Shown here one piece after another: positions 24,979 to 49,211 of a stretch of 64,000 nt of DNA (its first letter is position 1; each line of letters opens with the position of its first letter). Under the pieces are notes generated by a model that saw only the letters and a list, made by a program, of their open reading frames with translations, was not told where the DNA came from and ran no database searches. A program made the position numbers and the translations under genes. The DNA is from Gadus chalcogrammus (lineage: Eukaryota; Chordata; Actinopteri; Gadiformes; Gadidae), in assembly GCF_026213295.1 (NCBI RefSeq), contig NC_079415.1, positions 36,073,252 to 36,137,251 on the forward strand, written 5' to 3'.

Positions 24979-26647
24979 CAGTGGCGGACTCAGAGTGTTT
25001 GAAGGGCAGGGGCGAAAAAATAAAAAGGGCACATTCTGGACAACATGGGGCCCCACCAGCGGACACAGTGGCTTTTCTATCTTGATGGTGTTTTGTTCCC
25101 CCAACGGAGCCTTAAAGGCAGCGCTGCCTGGAAGGTCCTATCCCCTAACCTTAGCAAGCGCTGCCTTGAAGGTCCCATTCGGGGCACTTGTTACATCTCC
25201 ATGTAGCACTTAAAAGAATAGTTGGGCTCATAATTTAAAGGGGGGGTCTGGGGGTCCTCCCCCAGAAAAAAATTTGCTTCAAAGACACTGTTTCCCCTTA
25301 TTCTAGCGACTTTATAAACACCAAAATGAGTTGTTCACATCATTGTGCACTTTCACATTTTAGCCAAAGAAAGGAGGATGCCTTACTGCTTTCATCTTTA
25401 CTAACATTTAAGTAAAAATTAGACTGGAGAAAATTCAATGTGCCGCTACCATACAGTCTTTGACCGCTGACAGCCAGCTACGGAAAAATGTAAGGAAGTT
25501 TTCCTTCATGTTGAGGTGATAGCTGACCATTATCGTCTCTCGTGATCTTGAACGCTCAAAAAATGTATATACATTTTAAACGGATTATGCAAACTGAAAA
25601 TATTAAGTTTTTCTAACTTGGCCTCTAATTGCGCTTTTCCACTATGGGTACTGACATACTCTTAATCCGCTTTTTGCTTCGTTATCCAGTGGAGATTTAA
25701 GTACCACTCGATGTACCTGTTTGTCATGGCGACGCCACATGAAAGCAAAGCCTCGCATTCCCCGTTCGTCAGCTACCAAAGAGAGGAACGTCTGTACCTC
25801 AATAGCTAACCACAACATGTTTTTTTCGGTTTGCCATATTCTTGCTCCAGAAGGCACATCATCATCATCAGGGGCTACCTAGGGCACTCATTACATTTTG
25901 TTCACGTGTAAAGGGCAGCCAATAAGGCACTTTCTCTCATTTTCACAACCATAGAGGGCACTTTAGCACACTTTTTCAACCATGGGGGCACCAGACGGGC
26001 AGAAGGGCACTATAAGGGCACCAGACGGGCAGAAGAGCACTAGAAGGGCACTATAAGGACCAGACGAGCAGAAGGGCACTATCAGGGCACTAGAAGGGCA
26101 CTAGAAGGGCACTGGAAGGGCACTGGAAGGGCACTAGAAGGGCACTAGAAGGACCAGACGGGCAGAAGGGCACTATCAGGGTACTAGAAGGGCAGTAGAA
26201 GGGCACTAGAAGGACCAGACGGGCAGAAGGGGACTATCAGGGTACTAGAAGGGCACCAGACGGGCAGAAGGGCACTATCAGGGTACTAAAGGGGGCACCA
26301 GACGGGCAGAAGGGGACTATCAGGGCACTAGATGGGCACCAGACGGGCAGAAGGGCACTATCAGGGTACTAAAGGGGGCACTAAAAGGGCACCAGACGGG
26401 CAGAAGGGGACTATAAGGGCACTCATTAAGGCACGTCGTTGAATTTTCTTGTTCTAGAGGGCACATCATCATCATTTATTGTATGAAGGAGCACCCTAGA
26501 GGGCACCTAATCATGTTTTGCACGTGAAAAGGGCAGCCAATAAGGCATTTCCTCTCGTTTTCGACACTCTTGAAGGGCACTTTAGCGCGCTTTTTCAACC
26601 ATTGAGCCACGAGGGGGGGCGGTCGCCCCCCCCTGAGTCCGCCACTG
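24979..26647. mobile_element. Non-autonomous hAT element, 1669 bp, with 8-bp duplication TATCCATG
   Basis: The terminal inverted repeats are CAGTGGCGGACTCAG and CTGAGTCCGCCACTG. The target is duplicated exactly as TATCCATG at 24971-24978 and 26648-26655. It contains no transposase. An array of roughly 20-30 bp units (GGGCACTAGAAGGGCACCAG and relatives) occupies about 25975-26430. It is bracketed by two diverged copies of a ~125-bp segment (about 25858-25982 and 26461-26605). Confidence 0.95.
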
Positions 26648-26655
26648 TATCCATG

Positions 26656-27490
26656 TATATATAATAATAAACAAACGCCTCTGCTCTGCACCTTCCTGCA
26701 CACCCCTCCAGCCAAAGGACACAGTGTGGTGACAGCAGGGGTGTCCCACTCAGTCACTGTGGTGAAAGGGTGAACACGCTTTAACAAACCCACCTTGAAG
26801 GAACCTTTCTTTTGGTCTGTTGTTCATTTAGTGGGCTTCGTGTTGGGTCCCTGTCTTCTGCTCGCTTGTTGTTTTGGGGTGTGTGTGTGTGTGTGTGTTA
26901 GGGTTAGGGTTAGGGTTAGGGTTATAATAAGGCTCTTCAACCATTCCAAACACCTCCACCACACACACACATTGAATAATGTGTGATTCATATATTACAT
27001 GAAATACTTTTCTTAAGGTGCTATGGTAAGCATTATTTAGTATCACAACTCTAAGATAAAAATAACGAAGTTGTGATGGATTCAACTTAATAAAGCAGAG
27101 AAAATAATTCTGGAAGCTTCCTCCAGGGAAGGGTCTGTGTGTCGCAGCGCATGGACCGAGTCGGGGTCCGGGTACCTTTGGTTACCATGGAGACCAGGGA
27201 CCAGAGGCTGAGAGCCCTCCAGAGAGGGGGGGGGGGGGGGGGGACCATCGGGGTCCAGGTCCTGTTGGCTCGTCTCTGGAGAGACGCCAGTAGCTGGGCT
27301 GGTTCCTGTCGGCTCGCGTCGAGAACTCTCTCCATGTTCCTCACCGGGCGCACGAGGCTGAGGGGGAAGGCACTGGCTGGTGTCCTGATCATTAATGTTG
27401 TGTAGACGAAGCCTCTGTTGTGCTTTTTATTCAGTGAACCCCCGACCTTAAAGTGTAAACTGATCCTCTGCTGAACACAAGAGAACATTC
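26656..27490. other. Intergenic stretch without a convincing gene
   Basis: Mixed sequence between the hAT and the NLR 3' region. It holds four TTAGGG repeats (26898-26921) after a short GT tract and a G-run at 27218-27242. A 133-codon minus-strand frame (27087-27488) has no recognisable domain and is judged spurious. Confidence 0.5.
26898..26921 (+). repeat. Interstitial telomeric repeat (TTAGGG)4
   Basis: Four exact TTAGGG units directly follow a (GT)n tract and are followed by TTATAATAAGG. Confidence 0.9.
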
Positions 27491-27539
27491 AGTGGATCCA
27501 CTGAGTTGTTTATCACCATTATGCTTTATTAACCAGGAC

Positions 27540-27852
27540 AACAGAAAAACAGACCCTTACATGAACACAATAAACACAAGGACTCAAACAATAGAAGAAC
27601 AGTCCCTTACATGAACACAATAAACACAAGGACTCAATCAATAGAAGAACAGTCCCTTACATGAACACAATAAACACAAGGACTCAAACAATAGAAGAAC
27701 AGTCCCTTACATGAACACAATAAACACAAGGACTCAATCAATAGAAGAACAGTCCCTTACATGAACACAATAAACACAAGGACTCAATCAATAGAAGAAC
27801 AGTCCCTTACATGAACACAATAAACACAAGGACTCAATCAATAGAAGAACAG
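27540..27852. repeat. 50-bp minisatellite derived from NLR 3'-UTR sequence
   Basis: Six to seven units of AGTCCCTTACATGAACACAA plus TAAACACAAGGACTCAATCA plus ATAGAAGAAC. The paralogous 3' region at 53985-54035 has this sequence once (TGACATGTACACAATAAACA), so the array expanded locally. A poly(A) signal (AATAAA on the minus strand) lies at 27525-27530. Confidence 0.88.
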
Positions 27853-28655
27853 GGCCCCGTTTCCAGAAAGCATCTTTAGCCTAAGTGGATCGCAGAGTGG
27901 GTCGTAGGAGCATCGTACAGTTTTCACACCATTTCCCGAAAGCATCTTTGGTAACGAACATCTTGAAAACGCTCGTAGCTAACGAGTGCTCCAGGGTACT
28001 CGTAGGACGCTAAGAGCCTCGTTAGCCTACTATACTGTTTTATTATAACACATTGGTAATGGTGTATCACGTGCGTCTGAGCCTAATCTGGGCCATTATG
28101 TTCTTAGTTTGAGAGAGACAGTCCAGGAAATGTTTGAGCAGGCAGGGCACTTAAAATGTGTGAGAGAAAGTGGGGGGGATTTGTGCAGACTGACATAGGC
28201 TACTCATAAAACGTAGCCTAAAATAATATAAAAAAAAATAAAAAAATAAATATATAAAATTATTAATTATAAAAATAGTAAAAAAAAATGCAAAGGAGCA
28301 GGCAAAAGGCTGGGATATGGTGGGGATTGGTCACGTTGACGGGAATGTTTGGTGACATGTGGGAGGGTGGAGGGGGTTAAAAAAAAGTCTCAATCACTCT
28401 TCGACGTGCATGAAAACCAGCCGCGTAGTTATGAGGGAGGCCGGGATGTGTTTTAATAAAACGCATCCAATACACGGAATGTCCGCTGGTGACGCCACTG
28501 AGGCAATAGTAGGCTAACGATGCTCTTAGCGTCCTACGAGTACCCCTGGACTCCTCGTTAGCTACGAGCGTTTTCACGACGGTCGGTACCAACGATGCTT
28601 TCGGGAATCGGTCTGAAAACAGTACGATGCTCGTACGACGCACTTCACGATCCAT
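27853..28655. mobile_element. PIF/Harbinger remnant, right end lost
   Basis: The left end, GGCCCCGTTTCCAGAAAGCA, is preceded by CAG. The body repeats CGTAGGACGCTAAGAG and CGTAGCTAACGAGTGCTCC in inverted order near 28515-28575. The minus strand at about 28377-28440 encodes LPHNYAAGFHARRRVIETFF, the same C-terminal tail as in the Harbinger at 42573-43961. The expected last ~35 bp of the right inverted repeat are missing. Confidence 0.8.
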
Positions 28656-28792
28656 CCTTCACTTCATGATGTTCATATATACGCGTATGTATTCATTTAT
28701 ACGCTTGTGTGTTTGATATAAGTGCATGTGTTCATATATGCGTGCATGTATCCCCAGACACAGACACAGAGAGAGACAGACAGACAGACAGA
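28656..28792 (-). other. First NLR 3' UTR start
   Basis: Sequence after the stop codon with short CAGA repeats; nothing else recognisable. The UTR probably continues past the Harbinger insertion to the AATAAA at 27525-27530. Confidence 0.4.
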
Positions 28793-41899
<13,107 letters not shown>

Positions 41900-42360
41900 A
41901 GTAGACTGGAGAAAATACGTTCCGTCCCATACGGTATAAAGTTATAAAGTATAAATGTAAGGGAAGAAACTGAGGTTAAAGTGTTTCAAGTTGATCAGGT
42001 GAAAGGTTTTCAAAGTGGAGAAAGAAAGGCTCCTCGCACGCTCCCCACCGACGGTAGGATGGGGAAGTAACTTTGCTGAACCGGTTTGACAGAGAGGTGG
42101 AAGCCCCAGAAGAACCGCCCCTCTCCGCGCGGGTCACGTGTTTTCTGGGAAATGTTCAGAATGTTTCGCAGCGCGCGCACACACACAATTTGTTTATTGA
42201 AGAACTGTGCACAACATGCTGCTCTCCGTGAGAGTCAGGTACAGAGAGGGAGGAAGGTAACAGCCCCCTTATAAGGTAGTGGTGTCATCAGTCACACGCG
42301 GCTCCACGACATATTTGGCGCAACAGCGCCTCCTCCTGAACAAATACAGTTACATGCATT
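41900..42360. promoter_or_regulatory. Region upstream of the first NLR start codon
   Basis: Presumed 5' UTR and promoter side of the minus-strand NLR gene; the RING gene runs the other way from about 44.2 kb. No specific motif was confidently identified. Confidence 0.3.
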
Positions 42361-42379
42361 CATACACTTATGCACTCTC

Positions 42380-42382
<3 letters not shown>

Positions 42383-42475
<93 letters not shown>
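42383..42475. repeat. (AC)n microsatellite
   Basis: About 46 AC units. Confidence 0.95.
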
Positions 42476-42477
<2 letters not shown>

Positions 42478-42572
42478 AACCCCCTCCAGGTCAGAGCAGG
42501 TTGAGGGGACCCCCTCCAGGTCAGAAGGTATACGGGACCCCCTCCAAGTCAGGTCGAGGGGACCCCCTCCAG
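42476..42572. repeat. ~27-bp minisatellite hosting the Harbinger element
   Basis: Units of GGGACCCCCTCCAGGTCAG with GAGGTTGA-type linkers, resuming at 43962-43990 beyond the element. Confidence 0.85.
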
Positions 42573-43961
42573 GGCCCCGTTTCCCGATAACGATGGATCC
42601 ACGCTCGTACGATCATTCTCACGATGGATCTTGCGATCCATCGTCAATTTCTTTGGAGCGTTTCCCGAAACTCCTCTTAACGTGAACGCGCATTCGCTGC
42701 ACTCACGACGTCGTAGGATTGTAACTGTCTACTGACACGGTGCTGAAATGGGCTCCGTAGGAGGGGGAGACGCAGGAATGTCGCAGGAAAATTGTGTTAA
42801 AAAGGGTTAAAATATATCCCCATCAAGGACAACAGCAGAGTAGCCTACGAAAAAAATAGACTGCAATTATATGAATGCTAAAGACATTAAAACACAATTG
42901 ATTAGGCTTAAACCGACATATATCAGTCCTAATCCTGAATGCACTGTGCGTTTCACGGCATTTTCCCCCCTTAAATAATTCCTCTTCACACCTGTGAATA
43001 ACCCGGGAGACGTCCATGATGAGGAATACAACGAAGCCCACCGTCTTGCCCGGTGCATCGTTGAGCGCACGATCGGGAGGTGGAAGTTGCTCTTTAGATG
43101 CCTTCACAAGTCAGGCGGAGGGCTCCAGTTTTCTCCGGCCAAGTCATGCGCCGTGATATGTGTGACGGCTATGTTGCACAACATTGCAGCTAAGGCTGGG
43201 GTGGCATTGCTTGAACCGGAGGACGTTGAGGACGATGACGATGAGGAAGATCGGTGTGAGGACGGCCTCCCTCATAACTACGCGGCTGGTTTTCATGCGC
43301 GTCGAATAGTGATTGAGACTTTTTTTTAACCCCCTCCACCCTCCCTCATGTCACTAAACATTCCCGTCAACCTGACCAATCCCCACCATATCCCAGCCTT
43401 TTGCCTGCTCCTTTGCTTGTTTTTTATATATTTTTTTATTTTCTTATTTTTTTTAATTTCTTTTATTTCGTAATTTTTAATTTTTTTTAATTTGTTTAAT
43501 TTAATTTATTTTTTACATTATTTTATGCTACGTTTTATGAGTAGCCTATGTCAGTCTGCACAAATCCCCCCACTTTCTCTCACACATTTTGAGTGCCCTG
43601 CCTGCGCAAACATTTTCTGGACTGTCCCGTTTTATTTTGGCCATTTGAACATCTTTATTAATAAATTAATTAATAATCTTTATTAATTACCAAACTAAGA
43701 ACATAAAGGCGCAATGCGTTTTAATAAAACGCATCCAATAGACGGAATGTCCGATGGTGTCGCCACTGAGGCTATAGCTGACGATGCTCTTAGCGTCCTA
43801 CGAGTACCTACGAGCACCCCTGGAGTACTCGTTAGCTACGAGCGTTTTCAAGACGTTCGTTCCCCACGATGCTTTCGGGAAACGCGGTGAAAACTCTACG
43901 ATGCCCTTTCGACGCACTTCACGATCCACTTAGGCTAACGACGCTTTCGGGAAACGGGGCC
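42573..43961 (+). mobile_element. PIF/Harbinger element, 1389 bp, with CAG duplication
   Basis: The ends are GGCCCCGTTTCCCGATAACG and the inverted GGCCCCGTTTCCCGAAAGCG. CAG flanks both sides (42570-42572 and 43962-43964), the 3-bp duplication typical of Harbinger. It holds only the C-terminal part of a transposase (42994-43329) and an AT-rich 3' half, so it is non-autonomous. Confidence 0.93.
42976..43329 (+). pseudogene. Harbinger transposase C-terminal fragment
   Basis: Encodes DEEYNEAHRLARCIVERTIG, RWKLLFRCLHKSGGGLQFSP and CVTAMLHNIAAKAG, the end of a HARBI1/DDE_Tnp_4 transposase including the last acidic region. It then has an acidic run (EDDDDEED) and ends HARRIVIETFF*. No ATG start; a TAA lies in frame just upstream, so it is a relic. 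Confidence 0.88.
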
Positions 43962-43999
43962 CAGGTCAGGTCGAGGGGACCCCCTCCACCACATGTTGG

Positions 44000-44229
44000 T
44001 GTTTCTGGACGCTTTCCTTCTCACGGATTCTCCTTGTTTTCAGATTTACGTTTCATCCACTCTCATCTCATTCTCAAATTTCTATGATCTAGCTTCAGAA
44101 TTTAAACTTCCTCAGGGTGGGGAAGATGTACATTATTATTATTATTATTACATTATACACACACACACACAGACACACACACACGATGTGGGGGCGGGGC
44201 CAGGAGAGGACGCGTGTTGTTCAGGAAAC
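44000..44229. other. Short gap upstream of the RING gene leader exon
   Basis: Unassigned sequence with (ATT)n and a short AC tract (44130-44185). Possible promoter of the RING gene; no TATA or other element is secure. Confidence 0.35.
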
Positions 44230-47200
44230 CCGACGAGGAAGCACTTCTCTCTTTCAGGACAACAACACAACACGTTTTGGGACGCACAGGCTGACAGACA
44301 GCAACCGCAACAAGGTGAGTAAAGAAACACAGCTTTAGCACCTCTCCCCCCGCAGTGTGACCCCATACGGACCCGGACCTACGGCGGGGTTATGGTATAA
44401 ACACGGACCTACGGCGGGTTGTGAACCCTGGCGGAGCGCTCCTCTTTTAACCGCCGCAGTTTCTGTAGTCTTTACGGTAATGGTTTAGCGGGTGAGGAAA
44501 CGCACCGACCAATTGCATGCGAGTTAAGCCATCCCACGTGAGGTTACCCAGCCAATCAAGTCTGTGCGTTCCAGCCGGTAAACATTGCAACTCGGTGAAG
44601 TAGAGCGAGTTAAGCTGAGTTCTCAGCGGACCTTTGTCGGTTCCCACAGCGTTTTGATTACGACAGCTTTTCGTTGCAGTAACGTTCCCGGACGGTAACT
44701 TTTGCTCAGGTTTTGGTTGGAAAGGGAACGTTTCTTTGCGATCTCTAAACGTTACGCGTTGTTGGTTCTATGTTTGGTTCCCCCAACGTTCCCATGGCCT
44801 CGTTGGTTATGTGTTTAATATAAACTAGAGGAGTTCAAGGTAATGTCTGTTTCTCTCGTCGACACATATTGCACTACTCTGTACTGTGTAGTATCCCTTT
44901 CATGACTAGATTTACTTTCTCCACCCCCTAGTTGAACGTTTAACCACGTATAAAGGTATAGCTTTTACATTACCAGTCAACAAACCAGCGCAAGGCCGGT
45001 ACGGTCTTCCCCCTCCCCACACACAAATAAATGGTAACATATCGATCAGCAATGAGGTTGGAGTAGCCTACCCACATAAATAATTGTAATACACCAACAT
45101 TGTTAACTGGCATACATAGCTAAACAAGCAAATAAAAAATTAAATTGGCCTACCAACGCAAAACAATTTTGATTTTTTTTATCGCAAATGTATTAATTAA
45201 AATAAAAAAAAACATTTTTTTTTTCTTTGGCTCAAAACAAAGAAGCAGTAGCCTGATTGCTATGTTCAAGGCAGTATGTTCATCGTTTAATTGCACTATA
45301 GGCTTTTTTTTGTATCGTCCTGTTTTGATCAGTAGCTATATGCCAATGTTGTTATCAATAAAAAAACATTTGCCCAAGGCAAGCCGATGCACTTCACCAT
45401 GTTGATAAGAGCATTAAAATGAGAACAATTAACGGGACAAAGAAATTAAGGGATATTCAGCATAGAAAACAAAAATTGCGAATTCATCGTGATTGCTCGT
45501 GATTAATCGCGAGTTAACTATGACATTAATTAAATATTTTAATCTAGTGCTTTAAACTAGTATAAAGCACTTGCATTTGAACGAGTTCAAACTGTTATTT
45601 TACTATTGTTATCCATGTTTTTCTAGGAATGGCCTCTGCTACATTCTGGTCTGAGGAGGACTTCTCCTGTTCCATCTGTCTGGATGTGTTCAACAGCCCA
45701 GTTTTCACTCCATGTGGACACAACTTCTGCAGAACCTGTATAGCAGCGTGCTGGGATGTCCGAGGTCAGTGCAGATGCCCTTTTTGCAACGAGCTGTTCC
45801 ACACAAGACCTGATTTACGGGTGAATACCTTGATATCGGAGATGGTTGATCGGTTCAGAAGTTCTTTACGAGGCGAAACGCAGCCTTGTGTTGAACCAGA
45901 CCTTCGGATCCCTGAAGGATCCTCCAACCACCAGGGACAGGTCGACGGTGGAGGTCCGTCCTCCGTCATACGTAGGGACCTTGTGGAGAGCCCTGGAACA
46001 GCTGAGAGGCGGAACACGGAGACGAAGAGGCTGGCTGAACTGAGATCAGCTCCAAACGAGTGTAAGTGTCCGACGCAAGATTCGTTCAGGGAAACACCAT
46101 CCGTACAGGGAAACGTTTGCATTGTGGTTAGTGAATACAAAGGTAACACAGGTGAGTGGGAGGGACCATCGCGGAGACTTAAGGATTGGCGGGAGAGGCC
46201 AAGTTATGTTGTGTTCCTGATGCCTCGTACACCACCCACACGAGCTGCAAGTGAAGAAATCTCCCAGATTTCTTGCTGCATTTCACGTAAGAACGCCCCC
46301 TTTTGGTCGGGACCTCCCACTCGGGATTCGGAGAGCGTACCGAGTTCAGTGAGGCCGCCCGTACGACTCGACAACAAAAATGGCTGGGGCCGTAAAGAGA
46401 TTAATTTTTTTTGTACGTACGTTTTTTGTAATACTCTTTGATTACATTGCTACTTTATCCAGTCACCAATTTATGCATTGCAACGTCTTGCTGTGTGTGC
46501 AATACAATGTAAAGTTGTGTTGTTTGTTTTCAAGCTGGTTATCTAAAGAGGCTAATGTAGCTAACTATAACAAGGACTAGTCAATGACATGCCAAAAAGA
46601 CAAACGGGAACGCTATAAGTGTTACGAGCCAGGAAATTACGTCACAAGAGCAACTCGTGCGGGTGGTGTACGAGGCATCTGGATCACACCCTTGAACTGC
46701 AATACACTATGGGGGAGGTGGACATGTCTGCAAGTCTGGACACAAGGCTGCAACACAGTTTAAGGAATCTACACAACAAAGAAGTCAGTCAATTGCCCTG
46801 GCCTGACGATCAGACTAATAGCTCTCAGGGCGCTCTCACACTAGGCAAGTTTGCCTGTTCCGTGCTGCAGGAAGATTCAGCACGATTCCCCCCCTTCCCA
46901 CTCCCCCTGCTGGCCAGTGTTCACACCGCTCCCAAAGGCCGTGGCCTGGGCACGATTGCTCCTTCATACATACGTCATCACGTCGTAATACGATAAATAC
47001 GTCTGCGACTGCGACTGAATGCTGTCGTTGGCCCAAATTTCGAGTAAACACTCGACTTCACTATCGCACCAACGTAAACCCACTCGTGAACCGCTTGCCA
47101 CCATTGTTTAAAATGATTGTTGTGGGGAAGGACCTAGGCATGGACCTATAAAGAAAGAAGGGTCGCGCAAGGACTACATCATTCAGCTCACGTTGCTTAT

Positions 47201-48627
47201 CCGCGCGTGTGCGTGTGTCATCTCATTAGCATCTGCACTTTGGCCACGGCACACCTCTCCCAAGTGTGCCGTGGCCAAGGGGCTGTTCCGTGCTGGAATA
47301 CGGATGGCGTGGTCCCACTAGCCAAACGTTCTAGACTTTAGTATGCAAATGAGCTCGGGCACGGTGCCACGGCCCTAGTGTGAGTGGCCCCTCTGTCAGA
47401 GAGACGAAGGCAGGTATCTCTAGGTACAGGGAGAAAGCATACTAATCCTTTGAATGGGACTAGTAATTATATTAGCAAGGTGAATATAATTGTAGATTTG
47501 ATTATGTTATTTCCACGACAGTATCTGATTAGTTTGATTTAGGGCTTTCAAATGCACATTTAATAGTCCAATATTCTCAAAATATAAAATCTTTTTTTTC
47601 ATTAGGAAAGAATAAATTGCTATATTGCTCTCTGAACAGGGCAGAATATATAATATAAATCATACCACTGTTAAATAATAATAATAATATAAAATTAATA
47701 AATAAGCAGCTTTTCAATACAACAACCTGAAACAATTAATAATTTCTGCAATTTTAACTAAAAATATTCTGGTTGAATGTTTTGATGCATAATAATGTGT
47801 ATGTAGTGTACATATTGAGGGACTAACTGCACTTTATACATTTTCTGTCTAAATTTCAAAGCCCCTCACACACACATTGGATTTCCAATTAACAAAATTG
47901 AATTATCAAAAACACAATGTGTACTATTGCTTAGATAATCTATTGCAAATTATTCCACTATGGCACCTAGCACATGATATTTTCTATGTTTTTGTCTTTA
48001 TGTTATATTTTTATTATTATAGTTTTATGATGAAGACGATGGAGAATGGTTCAGCAGTTCATCATGTCTGGTTCTCCCTCAGATACCTGTGAACTCACAA
48101 TGGACCCGAACACGACCCACAGAGACCTCTCTCTGTCTGAGGACAACAGGAAGGTGATTGTGTTTGGAGAGGACCAGTCGTATCCGGATCACCCAGAGAG
48201 ATTTGACTCCCATTACCAGGTGCTGTGTAGAGAGGCTCTGACTGGCCGCTGTTACTGGGAGGTAGAGATCGAAGAAGTTGTTGTGATCGGAGTGACATAC
48301 AGAGGAATCGCAAGGAAAGGAAAGGGTGGTGACAGCGGGCTTGGATGGAACAACAAGTCCTGGATTCTTCGATGGGATAAAGATGGTTATACTGCCGTGT
48401 ACAACGGTATAGAGACAGTCCTCCCTCTCCCCCCCGCTGGCTCCACCAGAGTAGGAGTGTATCTGGACCGGCCTGCTGGCTCTCTGTCCTTCTACAGAGT
48501 GTCCCCAGGTGGAGGAGGGTCCTCAGACACACTGACACACCTCCACACCTTCTGGTCCTCCTTCACCCAGGAGGACCTCCTCCCTGGGTTTGGGGTATGG
48601 GATTATTATAGCACAGTGTCTCTGTGA
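44230..48627 (+). CDS. RING-B30.2 protein of TRIM/finTRIM type (two coding exons)
   Basis: Probable E3 ubiquitin ligase. A likely leader exon ends at 44314 (CAACAAG|GTGAGT). Coding exon 1 starts at 45627 (ATG 45629) and most likely ends at 46151 (ACACAG|GTGAGT); a second donor at 46142 keeps the same phase. The next coding exon is 48083-48627. The join is in frame and predicts about 356 residues. The RING has C14, C17, C29, H31, C34, C37, C50 and C53 in C3HC4 order. The linker (residues about 95-174) is polar without heptads or a B-box. B30.2 has DTCELTMDPNTTHRDLSLSE, GRCYWEVE and VGVYLDRPAGSLSFYRVSP. A missing B-box/coiled-coil exon between 46.2 and 48.0 kb cannot be excluded, but none was seen. 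Confidence 0.8.
44390..45620. other. Leader intron of the RING gene
   Basis: No coding features. 45455-45530 (ATTGCGAATTCATCGTGATT, ATTAATCGCGAGTTAACTAT) resembles a dispersed fish repeat. Poly-T/poly-A runs at 45168-45240. Confidence 0.4.
45627..46151 (+). CDS. RING-finger exon
   Basis: Acceptor TTTTTCTAG|GA, ATG two bases later. The peptide starts MASATFWSEEDFSCSICLDV, with TPCGHNFCRTC and CRCPFC completing the RING, then DLRVNTLISEMVDRF as in finTRIMs. If the donor is missed the frame runs on to a stop at 46441 through unrelated sequence. Confidence 0.9.
46152..48082. other. RING gene intron with a MITE
   Basis: AT-rich. It includes the CTCACACT-family MITE (46838-47391). No B-box or coiled-coil exon was recognised. 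Its last ~45 bp are homologous to NLR introns. Confidence 0.55.
46838..47391. mobile_element. MITE with GCTCTCACACTAGGC ends and a strong hairpin
   Basis: The left end GGCGCTCTCACACTAGGCAA and the inverted right end GGGGCCACTCACACTAGGGC frame it. Inside, TTGGCCACGGCACAC and GTGTGCCGTGGCCAA (47239-47280) form a near-perfect 15-bp stem with a loop of about 10 bases. Confidence 0.7.
48083..48627 (+). CDS. B30.2 exon of the RING gene
   Basis: Starts after CTCCCTCAG and ends WDYYSTVSL*. The adjacent 45 bp of intron (ATGGTTCAGCAGTTCATCAT) match the corresponding introns of both NLR genes. A possible AATAAA poly(A) signal lies at 48911-48916. Confidence 0.92.
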
Positions 48628-49200
48628 CGGATGTAGAAAGAGGAAAACACACTCACATGGATGGACGTGCTTGGGTGCATTTTACACACGCGCACTCATG
48701 CACACGCACACACACACACACAGAATATGCTCCTTCAGGGACTGAAGGAAGTGGCTTTTGCCTCCATTCATGCTATTTTGTAATGATCTTTTTGTTATTA
48801 TGTTTTATTTGAAGGGATAAATGCTATTTTATATTTTGTTTGGTCCATTAGATGTCATCTTAAATGTATTATTTGTCCATTCACGTTCATCTGGCTCTGC
48901 TTTTTACAGCAATAAATCATTTTGTCTGAAGTAACTCAGTTCTTGAGAAGTCTTTTCGCCAGATCATTTGATCTGATAACTACTATTACTTATATTGAAG
49001 TTCAAAACTTTAAATAAGTTCATAACTTGTTCCATATTAAAGTCGACTGTTATACATAGGTTATTGGCAGTGCTCATTCTGTGTCATTATCTACTTTAAT
49101 TATCACTACTAATATAAACCCTTATCTTGTTCCGTCTTAGTATGTCTTCTATGACATACTAAGAACTTTTTTTACACACCGCTATCAGAAACCAAAGATC
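48628..49200. other. RING gene 3' UTR and intergenic
   Basis: 3' UTR with a short AC tract (48700-48721), then AT-rich sequence. Nothing else recognised. Confidence 0.45.
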
Positions 49201-49211
49201 AACCATGGTAA

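Noticed and set aside
27087..27488. 133-codon minus-strand ORF
   Set aside because: No recognisable domain, contains a poly-Pro run from a G tract, and no partner exons.
46152..46441. Continuation of the RING ORF past the donor
   Set aside because: A consensus donor (CAG|GTGAGT) precedes it, and the extra peptide is unlike TRIM linkers.
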